DNA from: Rhyzopertha dominica
Taxonomy: Eukaryota; Arthropoda; Insecta; Coleoptera; Bostrichidae
DNA: 64,000 nucleotides
Direction: 5' to 3'
NCBI GenBank assembly: GCA_025024175.1
Contig: QCXZ01000137.1
Span: forward strand, 80,724,680-80,788,679
Both the position numbers and the translations under genes were made by a program. The notes beneath the pieces were generated by a model. That model did not search any database. It was not told where the DNA came from and worked only from the letters and a program-made list of their open reading frames with translations. Numbering within the stretch: position 1 is the stretch's first letter; each line of letters opens with the position of its first letter. This document shows positions 45,151-55,728 of this stretch, piece after piece.

Positions 45151-46889
45151 TATACGCTACCAAACTGAAAACTTTTGCTATATCTGCTGAGTTCTTGTTT
45201 TCATTTATACTTGATCTACTGAAATCATCATTGATTTTCCCGGGGAACAATGGGCTGCCTACTGAGTTCTTTCCGATTTACTTCATCAGGTGTCGATTGT
45301 GGTAGATATTTCCAGATGGCACATTGACACTTGAATCGCACCTCGATTACGTTGCGTGTTCACGATCTTTTGATTCACAAGAATTCAGTCACTACACATA
45401 AAACAGCCACACACATTGTTTAATGACAATAATGCTAATCAGTGTGTCTCCCGTATAAAATAAAGACTTCTTATGGTTAAAGAAATACTTATAACGCATG
45501 AACTTGTTGTGTTTAATTTTGTTAATTTTGAAGGAACTGCCACATTAAAACATAATTACTTTAACGATATGCTAAACCTGTACCTGTCTGAAATTCACTT
45601 GTGTTTGAAAATGCATTTCCCCTAGGCACTAAGGTTTCTAAGGGAGACACCAAGCCCTTTCATCCCTCTTATCCCAAACGTTCTGCTATCCGGTACTGTT
45701 CAATTAAAAGAGGAAATGCTAAATTTGTCTTTGGAGCTCAAATCATGTACGTTTTGCTCAAATGCTACAAGGCATATCTTCTTTGCGTGTGTTGTAGTTT
45801 GCTACACTCGACGAATCTAAATGCAATTACACATTGCCGCGGGAACAAATTTCCTTTCTTTACAAACTTCCACCCCCACACCCGTACTCCAGCGAGAGCC
45901 ATTTCGGCGTCTTAGCTTAAGGGCGGAAGAAACCAAAATTGTCCAAACAAATTGCGTTAATATTTCACGGTAATCGATGCGATTCCGTGTGGTGGGCCGG
46001 CGGCATGTTAAGAAGTGCGAAGGCCCATTTTTACCACCGGGGTTGATTTAACTTCACTAATGGAGAAGTTGCCGACTGTTGCGGGAGGAGATGAATTAAC
46101 TTGCCGCTTTTTAGTTACGTATGCCGCGCGCTTACATCACGTGATGTCGGGGTTGTCGCCTAAACGAAAATATATCGGTGAAATTTCAGCGAATATCGAA
46201 GTGATGCATGGGCTTTAATATTGCGGTTGTACTTTTACCCGGAAGGTTATGGCTGGTCGTTGGTAAGTCAGCAGCAGTTTACAGAGGGCGCCATGTGTGT
46301 CGAATGCGTTATTCACCATTAAATCTTCGGATACAGATTATCCGGCTTTTATAGTTGTTAGATTAGAAAAGTTGATGATAATGATCATTAGAGCATACAA
46401 GTTGCTTATGTTTTGCAAGCTTTTGTTTCTCTTGAAGGAATAGAGAATTATTTCAGTTTATTTTCGTTAACCCATCTAGCAAAAGCAGAGCTTCATCGTA
46501 AATAGATGAAGAACTAACGTTAACTAAATAAGAATGGGATAACTAAAAAAATTAGACTGTGGCTTTCTCATAAACGTTCAACCCTCTGGTACCCTAGTAA
46601 AATCTATAATCGGAAACGCCGACCCTTTTTTTCTAAACCTAAGCCATTTATTCCAAAAAGATCAATATTTTAAATTCTAAAACTTTTTGATAGATTTCTT
46701 AAACGATAAAATTATCAATTTTGCCGTAACGCTTTTAACGTAGAATTTTGAATAACACTTCTAAATGTAACTAGATGTTTATGATAAGAAAACGAAAATT
46801 GCTCATATAGGACCACAATTTTTTAGGATTGGCCTTAATCTGCTTTTGCATAAGCAAATATAATTATCATGTAAGGAAGCAATATTTTC
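45151..46889. other. Unassigned sequence with a GC-richer island
   Basis: 45840-46260 is GC-richer, with CCCCCACACCCGTACTCCAG and GTGGGCCGGCGGCATG. A 104-codon plus-strand stretch at 45601-45915 and a 67-codon one at 46015-46218 have no domain. Confidence 0.35.
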
Positions 46890-48784
46890 CTTTATCTGAG
46901 CTCTTAAGGCTTACCATCATAGTAAATATAAGAAATTTGGAAGCAATTATCACTTTAATGAATTTAAACGTTTACGCAGTGAACTAAAAATATGAATGTC
47001 ACAGGCTTACAATGATTACATTAATAAAATCCAAACAAATTTTAGTCATGAACCCAAAAGTTTTTGGGCTTTTGTTCAAAATAAGAAACGGCTTTCGAGA
47101 ATTTGTAATGAACGTTTCTTGAATGATGAAAAAATTGATGATCCATGCCAGATAGTCAATGGTTTCGCTAAATGTTTTTCTGATGTCTTTACTGTCGGCA
47201 ATATAAATGGTTCAAATTTAATGAAAGCCAAGGTTTATACACATTTTAACAAATTTTCTGAATCCGATATTCAAAAGTCTATATTCAAATTAAAAAACGG
47301 AATGACCTGTGGAGATGATCAGATACCTAGCTTTCTAATTAAAGATTGTTCGAGGGTTCTTATCTCACCTTTAAGGTATTTGTTTAATCTTATATTGTCT
47401 ACAGCTTCATTTCCCGATATTTGGATACTTGGAAAGTTATTGCACAATATAATTTTATGTGAAATTAAGCATTTCATTTTACCTAACCAACATGGATTCT
47501 ATCTAAAAGGTCCTACTGTAACTAATTTAGCACAGTTTATGCAGTCTACTGCAAATATTATAGATAATAAAGGTCAAGTTGATGCAGTGTATACTGACTC
47601 CTCGAAGGCCTTCGACAGGGTGGACCATTGTGTTCTACTTAATAAACTAGAGCAGCTTGTATTGAGTGATTATCTCGTTCAACTAGTAAAATCATACGTC
47701 ACTCAACGTAAATTATACGTTAAATATAACGGTTTTAAATCATGCAACTTTTTAGCAACTTCCGGAGTTCTTCAGGGGTCTAACTTGGGGCTATTGCTGC
47801 TTATTTTGTTTATAAATGATCTATCACTTTCGTTAGAATCTAATCATCTGTTTTTTGCGGATGATCTGAAATTATTTTCTAAGGTATCCGGCGAGGATGA
47901 CTGTTTAGTATTGCAAGGGCAGGTTAACCGTGTAGCTATATGGTGTGCTGTGAACAGATTGCCTCTTAATATTGACAAGTGTAAGGTTTGCACTTTTACC
48001 CTTAGAAGTCAAGCTTTAATATTTAATTATAGAATTGAAGCAGTCGATTTGATGCGCTGCTACAGCGTTGAAGATCTTGGTGTGAGTTATGATTGTAAAT
48101 TATCCTTTACTGGTCACATGGACTCAACGGTAAAAGCTGCCCATAAAGCTCTAGGTTTTATTATTCGCAACTCAGCATCGTTTAATAATATTAGTGTACT
48201 GAAATCTTTATATTTTACTTTTGTTCGTTCCAAGTTGGAATATTGCAGTTTGATATGGTATCCTCTTTATCAATTACACATAAACCAAACTGAGAAAATT
48301 CAGAGACGATTTCTTAGGTCTTTGTCGTATCGATTAGACAATTATTATCCGCATAGAGGATATAATCATACACTCTTGTTGCAAAGGTTTGATGTTAGTT
48401 CTCTGCGAGCTAGAAGGATACGCACTAGTTTAACATTTTTATTTAAAGTATTTCATGGCGATGTTGACTGCCCTTCTTTGCTGGCATTATTTAATATAAG
48501 AGTATCTAGGCTTGGTTCCCGAGGTGGTGGCACTTTTTATTGTTCAAATGCTAGAACCAATGTACTTGTTAACTCACCTGCTTTCGTTATGTCGAATAAC
48601 TTTAATAGGATATCTGGACATTGTGACTGTGATAGTCTGAAGAAGTTGTTGTCGTTTGTAGTAACTGAGCAGTAGTATATTATGTTATAGTGTGTGCTGT
48701 ATATTTACTAAAAATGTTGATTTTCTATTTTATCCTGTAAATGGAAATTTCTTTTGGGTAATAAATGCATTATTATTATTATTA
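46890..48784 (+). mobile_element. 5'-truncated Jockey-type non-LTR retrotransposon
   Basis: The copy begins inside the ORF2 linker (HSKYKKFGSNYHFNEFKRL, about 46916), carries one long open frame and ends with a short 3' untranslated region closing in ATGCATTATTATTATTATTA at about 48764-48784. The 5' truncation is typical of target-primed reverse transcription. No clear target duplication was defined. Confidence 0.85.
46996..48675 (+). pseudogene. Jockey-type reverse transcriptase, open for 559 codons but missing a motif
   Basis: A single frame runs from ATG 46996 to TAG 48673-48675. Domains in order: linker (NDYINKIQTN..KSFWAFVQNKKR), palm and finger motifs MTCGDDQIPSFLIKDC, NQHGFYLKGPTVTNLAQF, AVYTDSSKAFDRVDH, SGVLQGSNLGLLLLILFIND, FFADDLKLFSKV (catalytic Asp pair), CAVNRLPLNIDKCKV, then VRSKLEYCSLIW and the C-terminal region. 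ASFPDIWILGKLLHNIILCE lacks the usual IFKxGDxxxxxNYRPIxLL block: roughly 30 residues are deleted without breaking the frame. The usual QGSxLGP has Leu for Pro and DFSKAFD has Ser for Phe. So the frame is long yet unlikely to encode an active enzyme. A +1 shift separates it from upstream linker codons. Confidence 0.88.
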
Positions 48785-49680
48785 AGATCTTAAAAGCATT
48801 GTGAGTGTCGATACTACTAGATTATTGATACTCCTTCAATAAAAGCCTATATTTCTATATATGTGTCAAATCTTATAATCATTATTAAGTGTTTGTTTGT
48901 GTAATGTTGTCTATGCGTTCGTTATATAATAAGGGTATTCCACTGATTTTCTTAAAGTTTAGACTTCGTTAAATAAAAATCCACAAAAATAGATAGTTGG
49001 CTTTGTTGAAGGTGTCGCATTAGCGACTTCATACAGTAAATATTTATCAGGGGAGACGCCAGCACGTTTTTCCCATTCCGAACGGAGCCAGCTCCCGGGA
49101 CATAAAAAAAACTCGGTATCTTCCTCCGATTCCGTTCGGCACGTTTCTTTCTAGGGCAAGTCTTAACAAAGGGACTCCGCCGACATCCCGCAACTAACTG
49201 TATGACAAACTCGACGCGATACTATTGTGGAATGGATTTCCCCGGGGAGGTCGGCGAAAAAGGGGGAGCCCGACGTCCCCGTGGTCCTGCACGGGCACGT
49301 TCGCCAAAATTATCGATCCCGCCCCAGAAGGAAAACGCAAAACGCGCGATTCCCGCCGCCCACATCGGGAACGTGTTTAATTACGGGGTGTTAATGACTC
49401 TTGCGGGACAGGAAGTTCGGAAAGCCTTTTTGGGGGGCTGAAGTGGGGAAGGACTGTGCGGAAAAAGGATATCTTTCAGGTCGCACCGACGATCTTTGAA
49501 AACTACATTTTTAGGATATTCTATCAGGGTAAGAGTTAAGAAAATCTTAGATGTGTAAGTAAAACACAAAATACGAGTACCATTGAGAAAAGATGAATTA
49601 AACCTTTACAAATTGCTGTTCTCTGTTGTTTTTTTCCAGATACAGCTACTGCCACTGTTGGTGTTGCAGTTTTTGTTTTA
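48785..49680. other. Unassigned sequence with a GC-rich island
   Basis: 49030-49480 is GC-rich (GTCCCCGTGGTCCTGCACGG). A 79-codon plus-strand stretch rich in Arg, Pro and Gly has no domain. The remainder is AT-rich. Confidence 0.35.
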
Positions 49681-51014
49681 CGAGGCATGTTTTTTTAAGT
49701 AAGTACCGTTTTGCGATTCCGCCGCCGCCGCAGCGCTACGGTGGCGTTCCGCGCATGCGCGCTGGTTACCTACATCTCTTGTCTACGCACTGACGCCATT
49801 ACAGTTTGATTCTTCATTGTATACGTTGTTTACTGAGTGTTTAAGATGCCTCCGACAATCGTAAGTCCCGCCGACTGTGAAGTACGGGCTGTTATACGAT
49901 TTCTTAGTGCTAAAGGCGTAAAACCGATCGATATTCATCGTGAGATCTGTGAAGTTTACGGACAAAACATTATGAGTGATGGAATGGTAAGGAAATGGGT
50001 GAGAGCATTTAAAGATGGCCGCACAAATGTGCATGATGAAGAACGGAGTGAGCGTCCTTCGGTGAATAATGAAGATTTGGTGCAGAAAGTGAACGAAAAG
50101 GTGAGAGAAAACAGACGCTTTACAATTTCATCATTGTGCGACTGCTTTCCTCAATATTCTGGTAGTGTTTTGTATCGCATTGTGACCGAGAACTTGAATT
50201 ACCGGAAATTGTGTTCACGTTGGGTTCCGAAAATGTTGACGGATTTGCACAAAACCCAACGTTTAGGCAGTGCATTGACTTTCCTTGAGCGGTACCACAA
50301 TGAAGGTGAAGATTTCTTAGACCAAATTGTTACTGGTGACGAAACATGGGTGGCCTACGTCATACCAGAATCGAAACAACAATCCATGGAATGGCGACAT
50401 TCATCATCACCCAAAAAAGTGAAGTTTAGGCAAAGAATTTCTGCCCGGAAAATCATGTGCACAGTTTTTTGGGACAGAAAAGGAGTATTGCTAGTGGGGT
50501 TTCTACCTCGTAATGAGACAATCAATGCAGCGTCTTATTGTAAGACATTGAACAATCTGCGTCGTGCAATCCAGAACAAAAGACGTGGCAAGTTGAGTAA
50601 GGGTATCGTTTTGCTGCATGACAATGCCCATCCACATGTGACTAATCAGACCAAAGATCTCATCAAATCTTTTAAATGGGAAACTCTAGATCATCCTCCA
50701 TACAGCCCTGATCTGGCGCCCAGCGACTACCATTTGTTCCTGCACTTGAAGAAACACCTGGGTGGTCAGCGTCTTCAAGACGATAACGAAGTCGAAACAT
50801 TTGTGATACAGTGGTTAACAAGTCAGGCGGCAGAATTTTATGAGGAGGGTATTCAAAAACTGGTGCCACGTTATGACAAGTGCCTCAATATTTACGGCAA
50901 TTATGTAGAAAAGTAGATTAAGGTACAGGCTTTCAAGTAAGATAAAATTATTGCGATATCTTTGCACGTCTTTTTTAAATTCCAAAACGGTACTTACTTA
51001 GAAAACATGCCTCG
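49681..51014 (+). mobile_element. Structurally complete mariner transposon
   Basis: CGAGGCATGTTTTTTTAAGT at 49681 and its inverse ending CATGCCTCG at 51014 form terminal repeats of about 32 bp (CGAGGCATGTTTT.TAAGTAAGTACCGTTTTG). TA flanks both ends (49679-49680, 51015-51016). Length is 1334 bp, normal for mariner. A GC-rich leader with the palindrome GCGCATGCGC (near 49752) precedes the transposase gene. Two relatives in the window (60075-61310, 40676-41456) are damaged. Confidence 0.96.
49846..50916 (+). CDS. Mariner transposase, DD34D, full-length open frame
   Basis: The protein cuts the element out at its terminal repeats and inserts it at TA. The ATG at 49846 (MPPTIVSPADCE) gives 356 residues, the normal mariner length; nine open bases upstream lack an in-frame ATG. 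The N-terminal half holds the paired helix-turn-helix region (VIRFLSAKGVKPIDIHREI, then DGMVRKWVRAFKDGRTNVHD). The linker reads ERPSV where the relative at 60237 has GRPSV, so the GRPR-like Gly is Glu here. WVPKMLTDLHKTQ introduces the catalytic half: TGDETWV (Asp 1), VLLHDNAHPHV (Asp 2) and YSPDLAPSDYHLF (Asp 3), with 34 residues between Asp 2 and Asp 3. No stop or frameshift is visible. Whether it is active is unknown, and the Glu substitution may impair DNA binding. Confidence 0.95.
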   Translation: MPPTIVSPADCEVRAVIRFLSAKGVKPIDIHREICEVYGQNIMSDGMVRKWVRAFKDGRTNVHDEERSERPSVNNEDLVQKVNEKVRENRRFTISSLCDCFPQYSGSVLYRIVTENLNYRKLCSRWVPKMLTDLHKTQRLGSALTFLERYHNEGEDFLDQIVTGDETWVAYVIPESKQQSMEWRHSSSPKKVKFRQRISARKIMCTVFWDRKGVLLVGFLPRNETINAASYCKTLNNLRRAIQNKRRGKLSKGIVLLHDNAHPHVTNQTKDLIKSFKWETLDHPPYSPDLAPSDYHLFLHLKKHLGGQRLQDDNEVETFVIQWLTSQAAEFYEEGIQKLVPRYDKCLNIYGNYVEK

Positions 51015-51126
51015 TATTAGCCTGCTATTAAACCGTCTACTGATTAAAAACTATCAAGCTACTCGTCTTCTCACTTCTTACATTGATAAAACTTGAATTG
51101 TTTTGGTTTTACAGTTGTATCGAACT
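51015..51126. other. Short spacer between mariner and PLE
   Basis: Nothing recognised; TA duplication of the mariner at the left edge. Confidence 0.4.
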
Positions 51127-52190
51127 ACGAGGGTGACTGCTTTCAGCGTCTATAATATAAGATAATATTTTCTCGGAAAGATCGCTGTCTCTTGAAAACG
51201 CTGACAAAAAGTTATAATTCTGACGTTTCGATTACACCTGTAATCTTTGTCAGAGACGAAGAACCTCAAAATTTGCCTGACACAAGTTCAAACAAAATTT
51301 TATTCTGTAAATTTGGACATCCAAGAAAGGTAAACAACCATTGCTTTCTAATTCCATAGTAAATTTTATGTCAGGATTTTGACTGTTCAAATGATTCAGA
51401 AACCTACACAACTCTTCCATACCGTGGAGCCAAATAACACAAGTGTCATCTACGTATCTATACCAACATTTTGGCTTAAACTGAAAACTGTTTATCGCTA
51501 CCTGTTCAAAATTTTCCATAAACAAATTGGCTACTACAGGACTTAGAGGTGAACCCATTGCACAACTTGATTTTTGTTCATAAAAATTATCGTTTCACAA
51601 GAAATAAGTAGATTTTAAACAATGTTTAGATAATCTGGCCATCGTGTCACCTAGGGAATTACTATTAAGCTTGGATTTGATAATATCTATCGTTTCAGGG
51701 ATGGGTACTTTCGTAAATAAAGAAACCACGTCAAAACTAACTAAAATATCGCCTTCTGAAATACTTAAACCTTTTACATCAATAAAGTCTGAAGAAGTTT
51801 TGATAAAACTACTAGTTTTTCCTACATAAGGTTTTAAATAGTTAGCACAAAATTTTGCCAATCGTATTGACTATGGGTCTTAAGAAGACATTGGTTTTTA
51901 TGGATTTTGGGCAAACCATACTATTTAGGTACCTTACAATCGGAAGCAATTAAAAGAGGCTTCTCATTCGAAAGATTTGAACTTTTGATAAGATCATTAG
52001 TAATTTTGGAAATTTTTGAGGTAGGATCTCGGGATAATTTTTGATATGTTTCCTCATCTAACAATTCTCTAACTTTATTTTCATAATCTGTTCGATCTAA
52101 AATTGCTGTGGCTGAACCTTTATGTACTCTAGTAGCTATAATGGACTTATCGAACTGTTTCGTTCTTCATTCATTCAACATCTTGGATCT
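51127..52190 (-). pseudogene. Penelope-like element, minus strand, GIY-YIG part deleted
   Basis: From high to low coordinates: N-terminal part HKGSATAILDRTDYENKVRE..LLDEETYQKL (52120-52040) and YGLPKIHKNQ (about 51920-51891), RT palm DILVSFDVVSLFTKVPIPET, LKSTYFL then a TGA (Cys in the relative at 54495), CAMGSPLSPVVANLFMENFE, WYRYVDDTCVIW (catalytic YVDD) and LPFLDVQIYR. Then the frame jumps directly to the last residues before the 3' terminal region: everything between DVQIYR and the element's C-terminal end, including the GIY-YIG endonuclease found in the plus copy, is deleted. The 3' terminal region (51260-51127) includes the hammerhead-like cassette and ends TCACCCTCGTA. Confidence 0.88.
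51216..51258 (-). ncRNA. PLE-associated hammerhead-like motif
   Basis: The minus strand reads CGTCT, CTGACAA, an extra A, the 7-bp hairpin GATTACA-GG-TGTAATC (51230-51245), GAAA, ACGT, C, AGAATT. The closing helix keeps only three pairs (TCT/AGA). Core 1 has C3 but A at position 8. It lies just downstream of the PLE frame, as in the other copies. Confidence 0.5.
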
Positions 52191-53699
52191 AATCTAATCT
52201 AATTTTGAATTTTTAAATACTCCAACCTTTTAAAGGTTTTAAATGTATGTTGAGAATGATATTCGACAACTGCAAATTTATAAATGGCCCAAATTGAGAA
52301 CAACAACAAATTTCTCCCAATCTTGCAAACACAATTCAAGTAACGACGATCCCCGTATCTGCAACGACTCCTAAGTGGCAAAAACCGTTACGTGTAACTA
52401 CATCGCGAAAGTTTTCGGTGGGTGGCTTTATCCGGGCGGAGCGCGGAGATTTCGTCGGATATTTACGAGAGTTTTTGACACTTTTGTATCATGTTTGTCG
52501 GTTTATTACTCTCCCTTGATTATTTCGACCCGCCAGAGAGGAACAGTATTAAACTGCAGTTTGGGAGTTTCGGGGTGGATTGGAAGTGTTCGTTCGGTTG
52601 GTAATAGCCTAATAAAAGTTAACAGTAGAGCACTACCAGGGTGCTCTCGGATAGGTACGGAGCGGTGATTATGGCCGATAACGATCGGGAGATTCTGGGA
52701 CAGATTGAAAAAACTTTCGGCTGGGATTCAATTATGGTACTTTTGAGAGGTAAACGAGGAAGTTTCCAAAAATAAGGACAGGGAATTGAGTTTTTCGATG
52801 TTTCTGCTCTAAGGATCTAAAGAGAGCAAGGGGTAAAGGTATGATATTCGTTCTCAATCATTTAGCACACAAAAGAAAGAGTACGCAAGATACTAGTTAT
52901 TATGGTAAATCAAATAGACCAATGGATGGGAATATCCGTTCAGAAACCATGGATTTTCGAATGAAAGTAAAAAAGAGATCTATGAAACTCATTATAAAAG
53001 CTATTTGTGAAGTGCACAATGATTTATTGTCAAAAGGTTATTAGTGTGATAATGAAGTAACTTACACCCCATGTGCTCGTCCCAAATTTATTGGACACCT
53101 TGCACACTTTCCAGTTCTATAACTCTATTCAGGAGAAAGTCACAATATTTTGGGAAATGGTAGTATTCACAATTCCGAACTAAAAAACCTATGTCGACTT
53201 ATACCCTAAAGCGCTCCGTTTCAGAGATACAACCCTTTCTGAAATATCTAAGTTATCTAGAAATATTTAAATTTGACATTCCTAAAATCATCTTAGCTAT
53301 AGAAGGGCCTGATTTCAGACACATTTTCATTTTCTTACATTCACTGAGCGGTATAAAACTTAAGGGCAGTTACCCTTTTCTTCTTAATAACTTTTCATCC
53401 CTTAGTGGTTTCACGATTCTAACCTAACTTTTGAAATCTATCATTTTCTCGCACAAAAAAGTTACTCTTTTTGTATGTCGATAAGTTAACCGTTTTCGAG
53501 ATAAACGACACTTTATTCGATCATTGTTAAATAGAAATGGGAAATTCGAATCACATCAGCAAGGCCATGACAAATTAAACAAACATTATTACTGTCACAA
53601 TTAAGTAAAGTTTATTAAGATTCCCGTTTACAGTTAATCATGCCTAGTGTGGTTACATACGTAAAATATAAAAATACAAAAATTAAAAAACTGCTTAAT
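52191..53699. other. Unassigned sequence with a GC-richer island
   Basis: 52380-52720 is GC-richer with overlapping open stretches but no domain. 52841-53044 has 67 open, basic codons, unrecognised. 53090-53550 contains phrases such as ACCGTTTTCGAGATAAACGA, common near ends of insect transposons, and probably belongs to the transposon whose gene follows. Confidence 0.4.
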
Positions 53700-54345
53700 G
53701 GAAAGTAACGTGTTGACAAGGTGGCGACAACGTTATCTACAAGAAAACAAATAATGTCGAGAAGAAAATAGACAAATATTTTATTTAGACGAGACTTGGA
53801 TTGATAGACATGAAGAAGTCCAAAAGGGATGGAATGGCGGTTCTACGAAATGTGCATTAGATATTCCACACTCTAAAGGTAAAAAAATTTGAATATTGCA
53901 TGCCGGGAGTGAACATGGATTTGTGCTTAATGCATTACACCCAGGGTATAAAAATTAAAAAAAACCTACCAGGGATTATCATTCTGAGAAGTGTTTCACA
54001 GAATACTTAATTAAAAAAATTCCAAGGCGTAGTGCTATTCTGTTTGACGAAAGCGAAATTCAAGAATTTCTAATTAAAGAGTTATATTTTGAAGATCATT
54101 ATACAAAGAAGGAATTACTGGAAGTTGTTCGCGCAAAAACGTATGAAAAAAAATGCAAAATCAAGGCGAGATTGCATCTGAGCATTACCGCCTTATCATT
54201 GTATTTTAACCCTACCGAAATATTATAGTCAACTCAAGGAAAAATTAAGGGAAAAAACGCTAGAGGAAAACATTCGATTTAATAACTGCGGGTACTTGGA
54301 AACAATCTGTACAGCACCTAACTGTTAAAGACCTAACTATAGACA
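53700..54345 (+). pseudogene. DDE_3-type transposase, degraded but spanning the catalytic domain
   Basis: Across frames: REENRQIFYLDETWIDRHEE (first Asp and Glu) from about 53760, KCALDIPHSKGKK then a TGA, ILHAGSEHGFVLNALHPGYK, RDYHSEKCFTEYLIKKIP, then TKKELLEVVRAKTYEKK, and near 54165-54220 a region that, with an indel, matches LPPYHCxxNPTE containing the final catalytic Glu; it continues KGKNARGKHSI-like basic codons to a WKQSVQHLTVKD block near 54295-54330. The order is that of the insect DDE_3 family also seen at 26284-26620. At least three indels or stops. Its coding part ends just before the inverted PLE terminal piece at 54367. Confidence 0.78.
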
Positions 54346-54366
54346 CAAAAAATGATAGTGACAGTA

Positions 54367-54494
54367 TACGAGGGTGAATTCTTTCAGCGTCCATAATATA
54401 AGATAATATTTTCTCAGAAAGATCGCTGTCTCTTGAAAACACTGACAAAAAGTTATTAGTCTGACGTTTCGATTACACCTGTAATCTCTGTCAA
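54367..54494 (-). repeat. Inverted PLE terminal segment in front of the plus-strand PLE
   Basis: TACGAGGGTGAATTCTTTCA and the following bases match the outer end of the minus-strand copy at 51127 and are the reverse complement of the 3' terminal region of the plus copy (55635-55728). So this PLE carries an inverted copy of its own 3' region at its 5' side, an arrangement reported for Penelope-type elements. It includes a partial hammerhead-like cassette at 54461-54494. The junction with the coding body is at about AAGCTT (54494). Confidence 0.85.
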
Positions 54495-55627
54495 GCTTGA
54501 TAGCGATCCCCTAGGTGACACGATAGCCAGATTATCTGAACATATTTTAAAATCTACTTATTTCTTATGCAACGATAATTTTTATGAACAAAAATCAGGT
54601 TGTGCAATGGGTTCACCTCTAAGTAGTAGCCAATTTGTTTATGGAAAATTTTGAACATGTAGCGATAAACAGTTTTCAGCTTAAACCAAAATGTTGGTAT
54701 AGGTACGTAGATGACACTTTTGTTATTTGGCCCCACGCTATATACGAGTTGGGTAGGTTTCTAAATCATTTGAACAGTCAAAATCCTGACATAAAATTTA
54801 CTATGCAATTAAAAAGCAATGGTAGTTTACCTTTCTTGGATGTCAAAATTTACAGAATAAACACTGGACAGTTAGGACACAAGGTTTACAGAAAACCNAC
54901 ACACACAGACNGATATTTACATTTACATTTCTCACCACCCTCCCTCTCAAAAGAATAGTATTATAAGGACGTTATTTGTTAGAGCACAGAGGATATCACA
55001 CGAAAGTTCTTTACAAAAAGAAATATATCATCTTAAATCAGCGTTAGTGAGAAATGGTTATAGCAATAAGAATATTTGGTCAGTTTTTAATAAAAGTGCT
55101 TATTCAAATCAGGTAAACTCTCAGCCAGGACAAAGTAAATTGAAGTTGAGTTTGACTTATGTACAACGCCTTTCGGAAATATTAAAGAGGATGCTTAGAA
55201 AACACGATATTTTAGTTGTTGATAGTACATATAATAATTTAGATAAAATTTTAAGTTCTACTAAAGATAAAGTACATTTAGAGAGAGAAGGTGTTTACAA
55301 AATTACTTATTCTTGCGGCAAGTGTTGCATAGGTCAAACTAAAAGAAAAGTAGGTACGCGTTTGAAAGAACACATACGTGTGCTACTAGACTGCAACAGA
55401 TAGATAAATCTTCCGTAGCTGAACACTCATATTTGACTAAACACATGACTGACCTTGAAAAATATTATCACAAACATATAATACTAATAAAAGAAGCTAT
55501 AGAAATGTGTAAGAATCCTAATAATTTTAATAGGGATTGTGGAAATTATGAATTAGGTGACATTTCGAAGGCGTTTTGTGTATTTACTTTCAAAATTTTG
55601 TTTGACCTGGTGTCAGGCAAATTTTGA
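54495..55627 (+). pseudogene. Penelope-like element: RT C-terminal part plus GIY-YIG endonuclease
   Basis: The body starts inside the RT: LGDTIARLSEHILKSTYFLC, NDNFYEQKSGCAMGSPLS, then after a frameshift near 54630 FMENFEHVAINSFQLKPKCW, YRYVDDTFVIW (catalytic YVDD), FTMQLKSNGSLPFLDVKIYR. Two N bases fall at 54891-54920 and the frame shifts again. The frame 55047-55403 continues the RT-connection region and then GVYKITYSCGKCCIGQTKRK and VGTRLKEH, the GIY-YIG endonuclease in which YIG is CIG. After a shift at about 55400, SSVAEHSYLTKHMTDLEKYY leads to the C-terminus FKILFDLVSGKF and a stop at 55625-55627. 5'-truncated and frameshifted. A PLE uses this enzyme pair to nick DNA and copy itself. 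Confidence 0.92.
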
Positions 55628-55634
55628 GGTTCTT

Positions 55635-55677
55635 CGTCTTTGACAAGGATTACAGGTGTAATCGAAACGTCAGACGT
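55635..55677 (+). ncRNA. PLE hammerhead-like motif, best-formed copy
   Basis: Eight bases after the PLE stop: CGTCT (helix I), TTGACAA (core 1), a G, the perfect 7-bp hairpin GATTACA-GG-TGTAATC (55648-55663), GAAA (55664-55667; its last A starts ACGT), the self-complementary ACGT, C, then AGACG, which pairs perfectly with CGTCT. This is the layout of a minimal hammerhead whose helix III is a palindrome able to pair between two RNAs. The predicted cut would be after GTC. Core 1 differs from CUGANGA at positions 3 (U for C) and 8 (A for G), which could still pair as U-A. Activity is uncertain. Confidence 0.6.
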
Positions 55678-55728
55678 ATAACTTTTTGTCAGTGTTTTCA
55701 AGAGACAGCGATCTTTCCGAGAAAACTT
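55678..55728 (+). repeat. Remainder of the PLE 3' terminal region
   Basis: Matches 51170-51215 and 54410-54460 inverted, ending at CTTTCCGAGAAAA; the outer part TATTATCTTATATTATAGAC present in the other copies is missing here. Confidence 0.75.
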
